Shown here piece by piece: positions 45,903 to 57,437 of a stretch of 64,000 bases of DNA (position 1 is its first letter; each line of letters begins with the position of its first letter). The notes below the pieces were generated by a model. It saw nothing but the letters and a program-made list of their open reading frames with translations, had not been told where the DNA came from and ran no database searches. A program made the translations under genes and the position numbers. This DNA is from Tethya wilhelma (taxonomy: Eukaryota > Porifera > Demospongiae > Tethyida > Tethyidae): NCBI GenBank assembly GCA_964030475.1, contig CAXIPT010000001.1, positions 4,152,849 to 4,216,848 of the forward strand, in the 5' to 3' direction.

Positions 45903-47284
45903 ATGGCATTGTCACTTCAAGCGCTCCTCTTCATAGGGTGCCTCAGCTCATTCACTCAATGTCAAACTTCACTGTCTCAAAGTGACAAAGAAGAGCTGCT
46001 CTTGGCTCACAACTACTTCAGGAGCATTGTTAGCCCTTCAGCAGCTAACATGCAAAGAATGGTGAGTTTATAAAATGAGATAGCTATATATCCTCATTTA
46101 TATTGAGTGGACCCAACAACTGCAGAGATAGCTACTAATTGACTGAGTTTTAGACAGTATAAAGCTGAAAAACTTGAATTCTTTTGATTCTAATATGTTA
46201 ACGGTTTAGGTCTGGAGTGATGAACTGGCAACAGTGGCTCAAAATTATGCAGATAACTGTGTGTTTGATCACAATGATCAACGAAATCAACAACAAAGTA
46301 CATTTACTTTTGTGGGAGAAAACCTTGCTATCACAAGTTTCCAAAGTATAAACTACACCAGCTTGGTTAAGGGATGGTACGATGAAGTTCAGGACTACAA
46401 CTTTGGAAGCAACAGTTGTTCAGCTGTATGTGGTCACTACACACAGGTATAATGACAGCTGTTACAGTAGAGGTCTTATTGTGACAATTCATTTTAAACA
46501 TTCATTCCATGCACACCATAAAGCCTTTCTTATAAACTTAACATACATGCATGCAGGTGGTTTGGGCAGTATCTAGAGAGCTTGGCTGTGGAGCATATCG
46601 GTGTGCACAGACAGAGGGATTCAACTTCCCAAATGCTCTAAATCTTGTTTGTAACTATGGACCAGCGTGAGTATAACTAAATATCTCTGCTTATCATGTT
46701 GCATGACTGAGTTTCCAATAGAATAAACATTTATAATATTACTGCATGCATGTTTTACATGCATGTAATTGTAAAATAATACTCATAATTATAGTTATGA
46801 AGTATACCCATCTTTACTATGCTAAGAACTATCATGCATGCCTCAATTCACTTCATGGAGTCAAGCATGAAACGTAAACAGCTATAACAAAGAACACGAT
46901 TTATTGTTAAAGAACCATGCATCTCCTCCATACAGATGGATAATGGAGTGATCATTTCTGTCATGGATGCTTTTGCTTATTATGCTATGATGCATGAATG
47001 ACCATTAAGACAAACAATAGCTCCACAGAATCTGACGTTTAACTGCATGATCAAAAAGGACATAATTCCTTCGAACATGTCATGGTGCCTAGCAATTCAG
47101 TTAATTATTACTACCTTTCATAGTAATATTTATAACATTGATTTAGAGGGAACTTTATCGGACAATCCCCATATGTCTCAGGGAGCTCCTGTTCTCAGTG
47201 TCCTGAAGATCACCCTTATTGTGTGTCACGACTCTGCTGTAAGTACAAGTCATCGGCATCCATGCCAGTTGTGTACAATGGCAA

Positions 47285-47326
<42 letters not shown>

Positions 47327-47509
47327 CCACTGACAGTGGAACTCCAGGTATACCTTCACATTTTTAAGAGTGAAAATGTTTAGTATAACAATCATTACTA
47401 CATACGACACTATATTTTTATTACAGGTGGTGCCCCAAGACTACAGAGCAGTGTCACTTTATCAGTACTCTTGTCCATCATAACTGCTGCTGTGTATATT
47501 ATGTACTGA
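45903..47509 (+). CDS. CAP-domain protein, probably GPI-anchored (CAP-3 of cluster)
   Basis: Exons 45903-46061, 46210-46446, 46557-46666, 47147-47238 and 47427-47509; about 226 residues. Signal peptide MALSLQALLFIGCLSS, then AHNYFRSIV, VGENLAIT, GHYTQVVW, GCGAYRC and the Cys-rich CSQCPEDHPYC. It ends in a hydrophobic GPI-type run ('SVLLSIITAAVYIMY'). The linker exon seen in its sisters is decayed: only a donor-side remnant (47324-47348) remains after a CA repeat, without a good acceptor. Exon 4 can be joined to the last exon directly in frame. Confidence 0.8.
47286..47323. repeat. (CA)n microsatellite
   Basis: 38 bp of perfect CA at the place of the lost linker-exon acceptor in CAP-3. Confidence 0.95.
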
Positions 47510-48630
47510 TTCTATTTTCAGCTTAAGAGTTTATGAATAGATGACATTCATGCTGTTATAGTTATCATGACAGCAATAATAATTGTAGCTTGACTCAACA
47601 GTTACTATAGAATTGAGCTTTGGTGTATAGTTACATAGTGAATTAGAACTATTACTGTAAAATTAATTGTGCATGAAACATAACTGTTAATAAATTTTTG
47701 TAGTCACTGTGGAGTAAACACATGGAATTTATAATGTGATTATTGTAAAAATAGTGGGTGGGCTATGTAACGTAGTGAACATACGAAAATGTTTTTAACA
47801 CGCGCACATTTTGAAACTTATGGTAGAGTGTTCCAGTGGAAATATAAATTGTACACATATCTATACTTCACAGTAATGTTTCTCACAAGGTAATATTGCC
47901 TCACCATAACCTGAAATTGTAGAGTTCAGCTATAGTCTACAGATTGATCAATTTTAGTCTGCTCTGCATCCAATACTTAAATGATACGTTTTTGACTTGA
48001 CGATCTTTGCAATGTAGCTGCTGAGCAAGATCTACATGCATGCAACAATGTATTGGATCCCCTATTACTAGTAATGACTTACTCATGCACTCAATAAGTC
48101 AATAAGTACATTGAGCTGCACCACAGCACTTTCTGACATCAACATATGGATGATGCAATCATTAGCTGCTGCAGCAAATCAATAAATGCACGCCTATTAG
48201 GTTGACATCATGCAGATGTTGGTGATTGATCAAAGCATAGCTGCTTGGCTGATGCCTCATTGAAAGACAATTGTTCATAGGCACATGATCAGTTGAAAAC
48301 AGGGCAATAACTATCAACACCTTGCTAATAATGGAGCTAATGAGTATCATGTGCTCGTGGAGTGAACTAGGCAAGTATTCCACTATCTGTAAGTCGCTAT
48401 ACTGTAGAATACAGACCAGAGCTCCATCAACAGCCAGCTGTTTATTGCGTACAGGCTACAATCGATAACAGGATGAATATCAAAGGAAACCATATGCTCA
48501 AACAAGAGCTCAGGGTATATTATGAGGCGTTTTGCTTCACTCAGTCAGAAAATCGGCAGTGAAAATCTAAGCTCTATAAACACCGAGAATAACTCCATCT
48601 CTCCTCAAAGACACCCAACTCCCAAGAGAA
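47510..48630. other. Intergenic
   Basis: 1.1 kb between CAP genes, AT-rich, with no coding signal or repeat that I recognise. Confidence 0.5.
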
Positions 48631-49821
48631 ATGGCTGCCAAATCAAGCTACTGGCTTCTTGGCATTGCAGTGATCATTTCTGCATTAATCTACCCAACAG
48701 TCAGCTCAGGACTCACAGCAGAAGAGAAGGAAGAGATCCTTAATGCTCACAATCGTTTCAGAGGAAAAGTTGATCCTATTGCAACCAATATGGAAATGAT
48801 GGTATGGTAATCTCAAATGCATGCAACTACTATAAAATACATATAGTAGCTGTAAAAAGATTTATAGTTTGCTATTACTGAATGGAATTGTACAGGAATG
48901 GGATGAAGAATTGGCATACATGGCTCAATTCTGGGCTGCCAACTGTGAGTATGAGTTAAATGAGAATCGTGATTCTCATTCCACCAAGTTTGACTATGTT
49001 GGAGAGAATTTAGCCTCAATGGCTAGCTACACTGTCAACTATACTGTTATGGTTCGAAGATGGTTTGAGCTGGGCAAGTACTACAACTACTATGGTCCCA
49101 CTTGCACTGATGAAGATGGCAATGAAGATGAAGAAGGAGAAGCTTGTGCACCTTACACACAGGTATGATAGTTGGCTGACCAATTGATATAACCCACAAT
49201 AATATACAGAGTTTAGTATCAGTACTAAAAGTTGTAAGCATGCAGGTTGCTGGTGGACACAGAGTTGAATTAAGAATTAGACCCTCTAATTAATGCACAA
49301 TGTAAATATCCATATATACTTACATGCACAGCTTGTCTGGGCAAGGACTTATGCTGTTGGTTGTGGTGCTGTCAGATGTGAAGAGCTTCGTGGAGCAGAA
49401 GAGAACAATGAAAATGCTCTATTTCTTGTCTGTGATTATGGGCCTGGGTAAGATAGACAAGATGACATTAATTATAGTAAAACTATAGCAATGTTACTAG
49501 GCTATAATTAATGATTATTTTCATTTCAGAGGCAATTACTACAATGAGCCACCATATCAAACAGGCACTGAATCTTGTTCTGCTTGTCCAGCAGACAAAC
49601 CAAACTGCATGAAAAAACTATGCAGTAAGTTTAGAATCCACATTCTGCTACAAAATTAATCTTATAGCTACAATTAATATGAATGCATGAGTGTCACTGA
49701 CAGAGGAAAAAGTTCACATTGGTTCTATGTTCATACAGCTGCTGAAGATGGTGCTGATCGTGTGGTTACTCAAATCTCATTGGCAGGCATACTGCTGGCT
49801 GTAATAGCCTCAATGCTCTAA
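48631..49821 (+). CDS. CAP-domain protein with hydrophobic C-terminus (CAP-4 of cluster)
   Basis: Exons 48631-48801, 48896-49162, 49332-49447, 49530-49624 and 49739-49821; about 243 residues. After the signal peptide come AHNRFRG, VGENLAS, an acidic loop (DEDGNEDEEGEAC) not found in its neighbours, APYTQLVW, GCGAVRC and LVCDYGPG, then CSACPADKPNC. The His of GHYTQ is replaced by Pro. The last exon encodes a hydrophobic end ('ISLAGILLAVIASML'), again a GPI-type signal. It is more diverged than the three genes upstream. Confidence 0.85.
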
Positions 49822-50367
49822 CCATTGGAGCTCCTGTACCTTAATTAAGAGCTATAGTGAACCAGTATTCTAGAAAATGACACTTGGATTCTGTATCATT
49901 GTTTTTGTATTTTTAAATGTTTTGCATTCTATATCCATCGGAATTCAATGTTGTTGTTGTTCTTGTTTTAGCAATCAATTCCAGTGTTACAAGATTATGT
50001 TATGATTATTTTAAGCTGACCAGTTAACAATAAATAAAATCCATTTTGTGACTCAAATCATAAAAATTAATGCACGATGATTGACTTGATTGCACTTCTT
50101 GATCATAACACAGATTGAGTATTAAAATATTAGGGCAATCGTGTGAGTCATGCCTATTAAATTTCTCTTTGTGTTATATCGGTGCAGATTCCCTTGTGAG
50201 GCATTCAAGCTACAGTGTCAGCCAAATACATGCAACAACATCCTGCAAGCATGTAAGGCTTCAAAATCTCGATATTATAAACTGTATTAAGTATGCCAGT
50301 AGCACTCTAGTGGTTCAGATAGCTACACGAGAGAGTTGCAATGATAGGCTGCATGCATGAAAATAAA
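49822..50367. other. Intergenic
   Basis: Holds AATAAATAAAAT polyadenylation-type signals near 50029-50040 for CAP-4, then the upstream region of CAP-5. An open frame at 50115-50360 has no recognisable features. Confidence 0.5.
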
Positions 50368-51800
50368 ATGCACATCTTGCCTAGTTTAGAATTGAGTGGA
50401 ATGATATTAGTATCAGTAGTAGTGTACACACTGTCAGTTGGAATACAAGGTGTCCCGATAACACTCAATGAAGGCAATAGACAAGAGATTGTGGACGCTC
50501 ACAACCATTTCAGAGGGATGGTTGATCCACAAGCCAGCAATATGCTACCAGTGGTAAGTTATCAGGCACAGGTATAGCACAAAATTATGAACTATGAAGA
50601 TTTGAGTTGCTATTTATAGCCAGAAAAAAGCTGTGCAATGTATAGTCTATTGCTGTTGTATCTGTATAGGTATGGAATGAGGAGCTAGCAAGTGTGGCAC
50701 AAAACTATGCTGAGATGTGCATATTCGCTGACAACCCAGATCGTGCAGCACAAGCACCCTCTTTTGATACTGTGGGAGAGAACATAGCTGTATCAAGCAC
50801 ACAAAACCCAAACTACACCTTGTTCATAGAATCTGGTTGGTTCAACCGACAGATGCCGAACTATGACTACAATACCAACATGTGCTCGTCTCCGGGCTCT
50901 TGTACAGCATACACACAGGTATATAAAGTGGCATGATCATTTCACAATCAGTGAACATAATATCATGTAATCACTTAGATAGGACAGCGAATATGTTTAA
51001 GTTATTAAAGTCCTTTGTGCAATAGCTATGTAATTATCTAGAACAATCATTGCATATAGGTAAGAGTGAATTCCTGTCTAATTGCAGTAACCCTATATTA
51101 ACTGCACAATATAATAGTTCAGTTATAGCTGTTTAGTATAATCAATCCAGCATTCATATGTACTGATTGGATATTAATTCTGCATGGGATTTATTTGGGC
51201 AACTCCACAAACAAATGACTATACTTAACATGATCACGATTGTGCATGATGTTGGTTTCACATGGCAGTCGTATGCATGCAATTATTATTATGCTATACA
51301 GATGGTGTGGGCAGCCAGTACAATGCTTGGCTGTGGAGCTGCTAGATGTGAGACATTGGTAGGGTTACCTTTACCGGATTCAATACTGTTTGTTTGTAAC
51401 TACGGACCTGGGTAAGGGCATCAGATAATGCTGTGTTTACACAAAGATTTATTGCATTATGATTGTTGTCCATATTATCACTTTACACATACAGGGGCAA
51501 TGTGCCAGGTGAACGACCATATATCAGTGGGGTACCTTGTACTAATTGCCCTGAAAGTCATCCATTTTGTGGAAAATTGAATAGTATCTGTTGTAAGTGT
51601 ACAAGCATCATAGTGATACTAATATGCCAATACATCCGAGCTTTACTAGGCCATAACAAATTAACTTATTCTCCTAATCAGTCTGTATTTGCACTGCACC
51701 TATAGCTTCTATCAACCTAAGCGAACGTGAAGACGACTATGAAGACTCACATGGTGAATTCTATGGTGACTGGGATGAGATATCTCACAATGATAAATAA
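50368..51800 (+). CDS. Secreted CAP-domain protein with acidic tail (CAP-5 of cluster)
   Basis: Exons 50368-50553, 50670-50918, 51302-51411, 51495-51592 and 51706-51800; about 245 residues. A signal peptide ('LSGMILVSVVVYTLSVGIQG') precedes AHNHFRGMV, VGENIAVS, TAYTQMVW, GCGAARC and FVCNYGPG, then CTNCPESHPFC. The tail is short, acidic and hydrophilic (EREDDYEDSHGEF), with no anchor, so the protein should be soluble. The His of GHYTQ is Ala here. ATG 50368 is preferred over 50341 because it places the hydrophobic run nearer the start. Confidence 0.8.
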
Positions 51801-52683
51801 TGATAATGCAGAGAAAAAGGAGGTGGGGGAACAACAGTATTGTGCATTAATAAGAATAAAACATTGAACAACTTTTTATTTCTATTGCCAGTATAGAAAC
51901 GAAGTATATTTATTATTATCACAACCTCACCTAAGTATCATCACAAGGAGGTCAAACAACATCTCTAGAGGCATGAATGATTGTTGGAAAGATACACCAT
52001 GATAATTATAGAATTCACAGAAAACAAAAACAATCACACTTTACAATAACAAATGATTGAACATGCCCCATCAATTGTCAAATCATAAAGCTATATCCTC
52101 CTATCACAGACTCATATTGTCACTATAAATATTCACATTCAATGTTACTATTTTTGTAAGACGCTTAGCATCACTATAATGAATATGTATACATCTTCTA
52201 CTATAAGGACACTTTGCCATTGATACCGTACCAAATTAAACCTTGCTTCAGACATAGTGTCTAGGTAAGGGTCTGATACCACTAAAACGGAAATTCCTTC
52301 AACCCAAATTTGTGACATGCATGGCTTTATGGGAGTACAAGCTCAATCTTCAGTTCCATATGCTAAAAGAATGACTAAATTCTACATCCATATAGCACAT
52401 CATGTCCTAACTCCACTTGGCTACAGGCCAGCAGACTCTTAGCAACCATGCATGTTGTGAACTGGGGGGTTGTACACTTGTTGTATATCCTTTCAAAGGA
52501 AAAGCCAATATTAAATCATTATTGACACACTAACACAGTACACAGACTTGAGAGCCCTATTCAAGCCATCTAAGTAGCAAATTGCATGGATACAATTATC
52601 TTGCCCACTTCGTTTGCACACCTGGCATCCTGCACACACACATATCTATGCACTATATAAGCAAAGTTGTGCATCAGTCGTGG
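51801..52683. other. Intergenic
   Basis: 0.9 kb, AT-rich, with an AATAAAA signal near 51855 for CAP-5. No coding signal on either strand that I can support. Confidence 0.5.
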
Positions 52684-53655
52684 CTCACTAGTAGACTTGA
52701 GTCTGTTGACAAGAAATGAGAAGTAAACACCAATGCTAGTATATTATAGGTAATGTGGAATCAACAACTAGTTCTATTGCATCTCCTAGCTGTATCATGG
52801 ATCAGAGTCATCTCAGCACAACAAGCAATACAGTTTAGTGATGCAGATATTGAAGAGATAGTGAATGCTCACAATCTATTCAGAGGAATGGTGGACCCTC
52901 CTGCTACCAACATGCAACAAGTGGTAAGAAGCTATGAGCAACAGCACATTACAGCTGAATATAATATACTCACGTATCAAAATTGATTAAACAAGGCGTC
53001 ATTGTTCAAGCAATGATGCCGTTCATGTGGCATTTAGAAGCATGTAAATGCTTGTTTCTCTGAATAGCTGATGTAAAGAGTTCATTGTGTACATTGGCAT
53101 CATGATTGCAGGTATGGAATGAGGAGCTAGCAAGTGTGGCACAAAACTATGCTGAGATGTGCATATTCACTCACTAGTAGACTTGAGTCTGTTGACAAGA
53201 AATGAGAAGTAAACACCAATGCTAGTATATTATAGGTAATGTGGAATCAACAACTAGTTCTATTGCATCTCCTAGCTGTATCATGGATCAGAGTCATCTC
53301 AGCACAACAAGCAATACAGTTTAGTGATGCAGATATTGAAGAGATAGTGAATGCTCACAATCTATTCAGAGGAATGGTGGACCCTCCTGCTACCAACATG
53401 CAACAAGTGGTAAGAAGCTATGAGCAACAGCACATTACAGCTGAATATAATATACTCACGTATCAAAATTGATTAAACAAGGCGTCATTGTTCAAGCAAT
53501 GATGCCGTTCATGTGGCATTTAGAAGCATGTAAATGCTTGTTTCTCTGAATAGCTGATGTAAAGAGTTCATTGTGTACATTGGCATCATGATTGCAGGTA
53601 TGGAATGAGGAGCTAGCAAGTGTGGCACAAAACTATGCTGAGATGTGCATATTCG
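52684..53655 (+). repeat. 486-bp direct tandem duplication
   Basis: 52684-53169 is repeated at 53170-53655 with no difference that I can see. The unit covers the upstream region, exon 1, intron 1 and the first 57 bp or so of exon 2 of a CAP gene. Confidence 0.9.
52753..53169 (+). pseudogene. Duplicated 5' end of CAP-6
   Basis: Exon 1 (52753-52923) and a truncated exon 2 (53112-53169) are exact copies of the start of the following gene. Exon 2 is cut at the duplication junction after 'NYAEMCIF', so this copy cannot encode a CAP domain by itself. A transcript from it could skip to the next exon 2. Confidence 0.85.
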
Positions 53656-55416
53656 CTGACAACCCAGATCGTGCAGCACAAGCACCCTCTTTTGATACTG
53701 TGGGAGAGAACATAGCTGTATCAAGCACACAAAATCCAAACTATACCTCGTTCATAGAATCTGGTTGGTTCAACCGACAGATGCCGAACTATGACTACAA
53801 CACCAACATGTGCTCGTCTCCGGGCTCTTGCACGGCATACGTACAGGTACTTTCCCCTTATGTGGTTAATTAGAAAAAGATGACCCATATTAAGAAGAGT
53901 CACATTGTATTTTAAAACTGTACGTGAGTTCCCCAGCACATAGGATGCCATAGCCACTGATTGATGTCTAGGCGACTTACTTAAAAAATTAGTCCTGCTA
54001 ACTGGTTTGTTTGTAGGCTAATCTACACTAAATTGTGAATTAGTTGCTATGCCATTACGTTATGTGAACTTCAAGTTTGGTCCAACTAGCAACTTATTAT
54101 TTGATCTTCCGGTTACGCACATACTCACAATAATATTACGGCTCAACTTGAACTAATAAAGAGGCAATTGATGATACCAAAGAGAGATAATTGGGCAGAA
54201 TTAGGCTTTTTAACTAGTGCAGAGGAGTATATAAGGAAACATAATAATGGAGCATTCCCATATAAATCGAAAATGGTCAAGGTGTTGGAGAAACATGTCA
54301 TTTTAAACATTAAAGCATACTTTGTAACAGACATGGTGCTCATATCTTTTCATGACCTATAGTTGGAATTAGAGTAATAAATACCATGAGTAGTTTCAGT
54401 ATAGTCATGCGTAAATGTGTACGTAAACAGACACTTTAAGTTCTCTTTCAGTCAACAAACTCATCCTCTTAACTTCCACTTGTGTTTACAAGTAAATATT
54501 TGTACAATTAGTTCACTAATTGTTCACTTGTATACCTGCAGCTGGTATGGGCTGAGACCACCATGATTGGGTGTGGAGCTGCTCTGTGTGAGAACATCAT
54601 GGGGTTACCATCAACCAATGCAGTCCTTCTGGTCTGCAACTATGCTCCCGAGTAAGTACTGACTTCAAGCAAAAAAAGCCCATGAACTAACCTAGTGTAT
54701 GCTTGTCTTACTACACAGAGCTGACCTTGAGACCATGAGGCCTTACGAAAGTGGTGAACCATGCAGTGCATGCCCAACCAACACCAGTGTCTGCATAAAC
54801 AACATCTGTTGTAAGTAGCTATATCTTTCAAATTTCAATCTCCTGATCAAAGGCTTACAAAGTAACCATGTGCATGCATATCTACATACATGCAGTTCTA
54901 GAACCACCGCCAACAGAAGCACCAACCACAGAGGCACCAACCACATCAACAACAGGCTCAACCACAACAGCCATGACCACTGGCATGACAACAACAGAAG
55001 AAGAAGCTTCAACAGCCCCTACAACTGAAAGTGACGAGACCACTACTTCAGCTGATACGACCTCTGCAGCCACTGAAATTTTCACGCCCACTACTGATCC
55101 AACCACAATAAGGCCTGTGCAACGGACAACAAGCACCGAAATTACCACTGTAGAGACGACCACAATATCAACATCTCCTAGGAAACCCTGGCCTTGTGAA
55201 ATCCGAACAAGGCTTCCGAAGACCAAGAAGAGAAAAAAAAGCAAAACAAAAAAGACCACAAGGACTCGAAGGAGAAAGACTTCAAAATCACGAAGTTTGA
55301 AAACAAAATCATCTTCTTCATCAAAATCAAGCACGAGAAAAAAACCCAAAAAAAGGCACTCAAGACGCAGACTAAAACATGGGAAAAAGTTCAGGACAAG
55401 AAAATACTATTACTAG
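53239..55416 (+). CDS. Secreted CAP-domain protein with Thr-rich stalk and strongly cationic tail (CAP-6 of cluster)
   Basis: Exons 53239-53409, 53598-53846, 54542-54651, 54719-54810 and 54896-55416; about 380 residues. Signal peptide, then AHNLFRGMV, VGENIAVS, TAYVQLVW, GCGAALC and LVCNYAPE, then CSACPTNTSVC. The last exon encodes about 95 residues rich in Thr (EAPTTEAPTT and similar) and a final stretch of 77 residues of which 37 are Lys or Arg, ending RTRKYYY. There is no membrane span. The tail would bind polyanions such as sulfated glycans, nucleic acids or bacterial surfaces; that is inference. The His of GHYTQ is Ala. Exon 2 is nearly identical to that of CAP-5, so the two are sister genes that differ in their tails. 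Confidence 0.85.
54168..54362 (+). other. Open frame inside intron 2 of CAP-6
   Basis: A 64-codon frame with normal-looking composition (NWAELGFLTSAEEYIRKHNN) lies in an otherwise AT-rich intron that is longer than in sister genes. It may be an inserted fragment of another gene or a transposable element. Not recognised. Confidence 0.25.
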
Positions 55417-56415
55417 TCAATTTATGTTTTGTTTGTCTGTTTGTTTGTTTTTGTGACTTTTTTCTTTTGTAGTAGAAACTTTTATTATCACTTTATTTGT
55501 ACATGCATAGCACTTACAGAATGATGCTGGTCATTGCACTTACTTTTAACGTCACATGATACAGACTAGAATACGACATGCATGCATGAAGGCAAAAAAA
55601 TAAGCTTCCAATGCCAATATCACATATTAGACTAATCGGTTTGAAGTTAAACACAAAGCTAAACTTTCAAATGCATTTGAACAGACATGACTGTATCAAA
55701 GTAGCGTGTGAAGGAATTAAGTGGAACAATTCAACAGACAACTCTTCCATTGGTGTTCAAACTGAACAATGTTGGAGGGCATAATTACCACTGAATAGAC
55801 TGGTATACCACAAACAATTATCCCAAAGGTGAAAGAAAATTAAATACACTATTCACAACTTGTACTGATGGCCAGAAATGAAAGCCAATGTCGGAACCAT
55901 ACTATAAAAGGTTTGACAATACCAAATTAGGAAACATAAATGTGTCTACATGAACACAATACCTTGAATCAAGAGCTCGTGCCAGCACGTGTTACCACAA
56001 AAGTATTGTGTAGGTCTTCAAAAGATACTACAAATAGTGGAGGAGGAAACAGAAAGTGTTTTAAAATTAGAAACTGTACATGTGCATGAAAGGGCAACAC
56101 CTTGTCTGTGTAACATTCCTATAAACTCACCAATTGCAAGCAAAGCAAAGTCTGCCTTGTACTTCCATGGTTTTATCCGAGTCCTTCAAATGCAGGTAGA
56201 TAACTGATAAGGAGTAGACTTTCAACTGTTCTCTAGATATAATAATATACATAAATTTATGATGTTGCCCAAACAAAACCGCCAACTGAATCAGCTGGTT
56301 TGCATAATAAGCGCATGAGGGAGGGGTCAATAGACCTCTGACCTTTGATATTAATCTGGGTCACCGGCACCACAACTCACAGCAAACGCAGAAACGTGAA
56401 CAGACCACAGTGATC
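55417..56415. other. Intergenic
   Basis: 1 kb between the CAP cluster and the Rab-like gene. The 3' part (from about 56340) is less AT-rich and is probably the promoter of the GTPase gene. I see no gene. Confidence 0.5.
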
Positions 56416-57196
56416 ATGGCGATGCCTGAGCCATCTGACGTGAACTTGATGGAGTCACCTCCTGACAAAGTAGTCTTAGTGGGAGATGTGGGTGTTGGCA
56501 AGACCACCCTTTTTATGTATTTCAAGACTGGAAGGTTCTTGGAGTCTACCTCTCATAACCCTAGGGAAGGAGAGTATCACAAGAGCTGGACTGTCAACCA
56601 GAGAGAAGTCTCGGTATGAGTATGGTTTTTAGGCTTATAGCTAGTTACCTTATGTACTGAAGAGTTCCTTCTATCAACCATTGTTGTTTTATAGCTTACA
56701 AGACTAACTATTATGCAAGAATGAAGGTTCACAGTGCCTTCTCTCACTCTTCAAATTGCACACACACACACACATATAGTTGACACTCTATGATACAGCT
56801 GGTATTGAGCGACACATGAGTACAATCCCACAGACTTACTTCCGTTGGTCCAAAGTAATCATGCTCGTGTACAGTATAGACGATTCGGATACATTTGACT
56901 CGCTCACAAACTGGGCGGACAATGCTGTGTGTGCAAGGGCAGGCAGAGCTCAATCGGATGTGATAACAGTCCTGGTTGGAAACAAGTTGGACTTGGAAGC
57001 TGAGAGGAGGGTTGATGAGTCAAGAGCAAGACAGTATGCAGAGAACAATGACATTGAAGAGGACATGATCTTCGAGGTGTCAGCCAAGGAGGGGACAGGA
57101 GTTGAGGAGATGTTTGAAGCAATAGCTCTGAAGGTAAAGCCAAGTGCTCGAAAACAAGAGCCGCAGAAAACTCAAGAAAAACCGAAGTGTTGTTGA
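56416..57196 (+). CDS. Rab-like small GTPase
   Basis: Exons 56416-56613 and 56780-57196; about 204 residues. G1 is GDVGVGKTT, G3 DTAGIE, G4 GNKLDLE and G5 SAKEG, so all nucleotide-binding motifs are present. The C-terminus KPKCC is a typical double-Cys geranylgeranylation site, as in Rab proteins that regulate vesicle traffic. Switch I ('SHNPREGEYHKSW') lacks the usual Rab sequence around the conserved Thr, so it is not a standard named Rab. The intron position is shared with the damaged gene at 3459-4783; the two are paralogues. Either ATG 56416 or 56422 could start the protein. Confidence 0.85.
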
Positions 57197-57410
57197 AAAA
57201 TGAATGGCAGTGGTATAATAGTATTTGTTTCTTTATAGTGTACTGTTTTGTGTATTGGCTTACTTTCTGCACCTGTACAATCAAAACTGTATTATATCCA
57301 ACCATGTGTTGTGTGTGTGTATGTATTGAGTTTATAATGTGATGTGTACTTTAATATTACCCCCTCTTCAGTTGTGTGTGAACAAACATTACATGACTTT
57401 GAAATTGTGC

Positions 57411-57416
57411 AATAAA
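57411..57416 (+). terminator. Polyadenylation signal of the Rab-like gene
   Basis: AATAAA lies about 215 bp after the stop codon and 22 bp before the end of the converging SIRT5-like gene, so the two 3' ends nearly touch. Confidence 0.55.
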
Positions 57417-57437
57417 ATTATAATAATGTGGACACTT

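Noticed and set aside
45132..47323. CRISPR-like or tandem array of repeats
   Set aside because: These are simple dinucleotide runs without spacers, in a eukaryotic gene cluster.
50115..50360. Possible small secreted protein upstream of CAP-5
   Set aside because: No signal peptide, domain or splice support; it lies in the 5' flank of CAP-5.
54882..55349. Long minus-strand frame opposite the CAP-6 tail
   Set aside because: It is the mirror of the Thr- and Lys/Arg-rich coding exon: Val/Leu/Phe runs without domain features or splice context.
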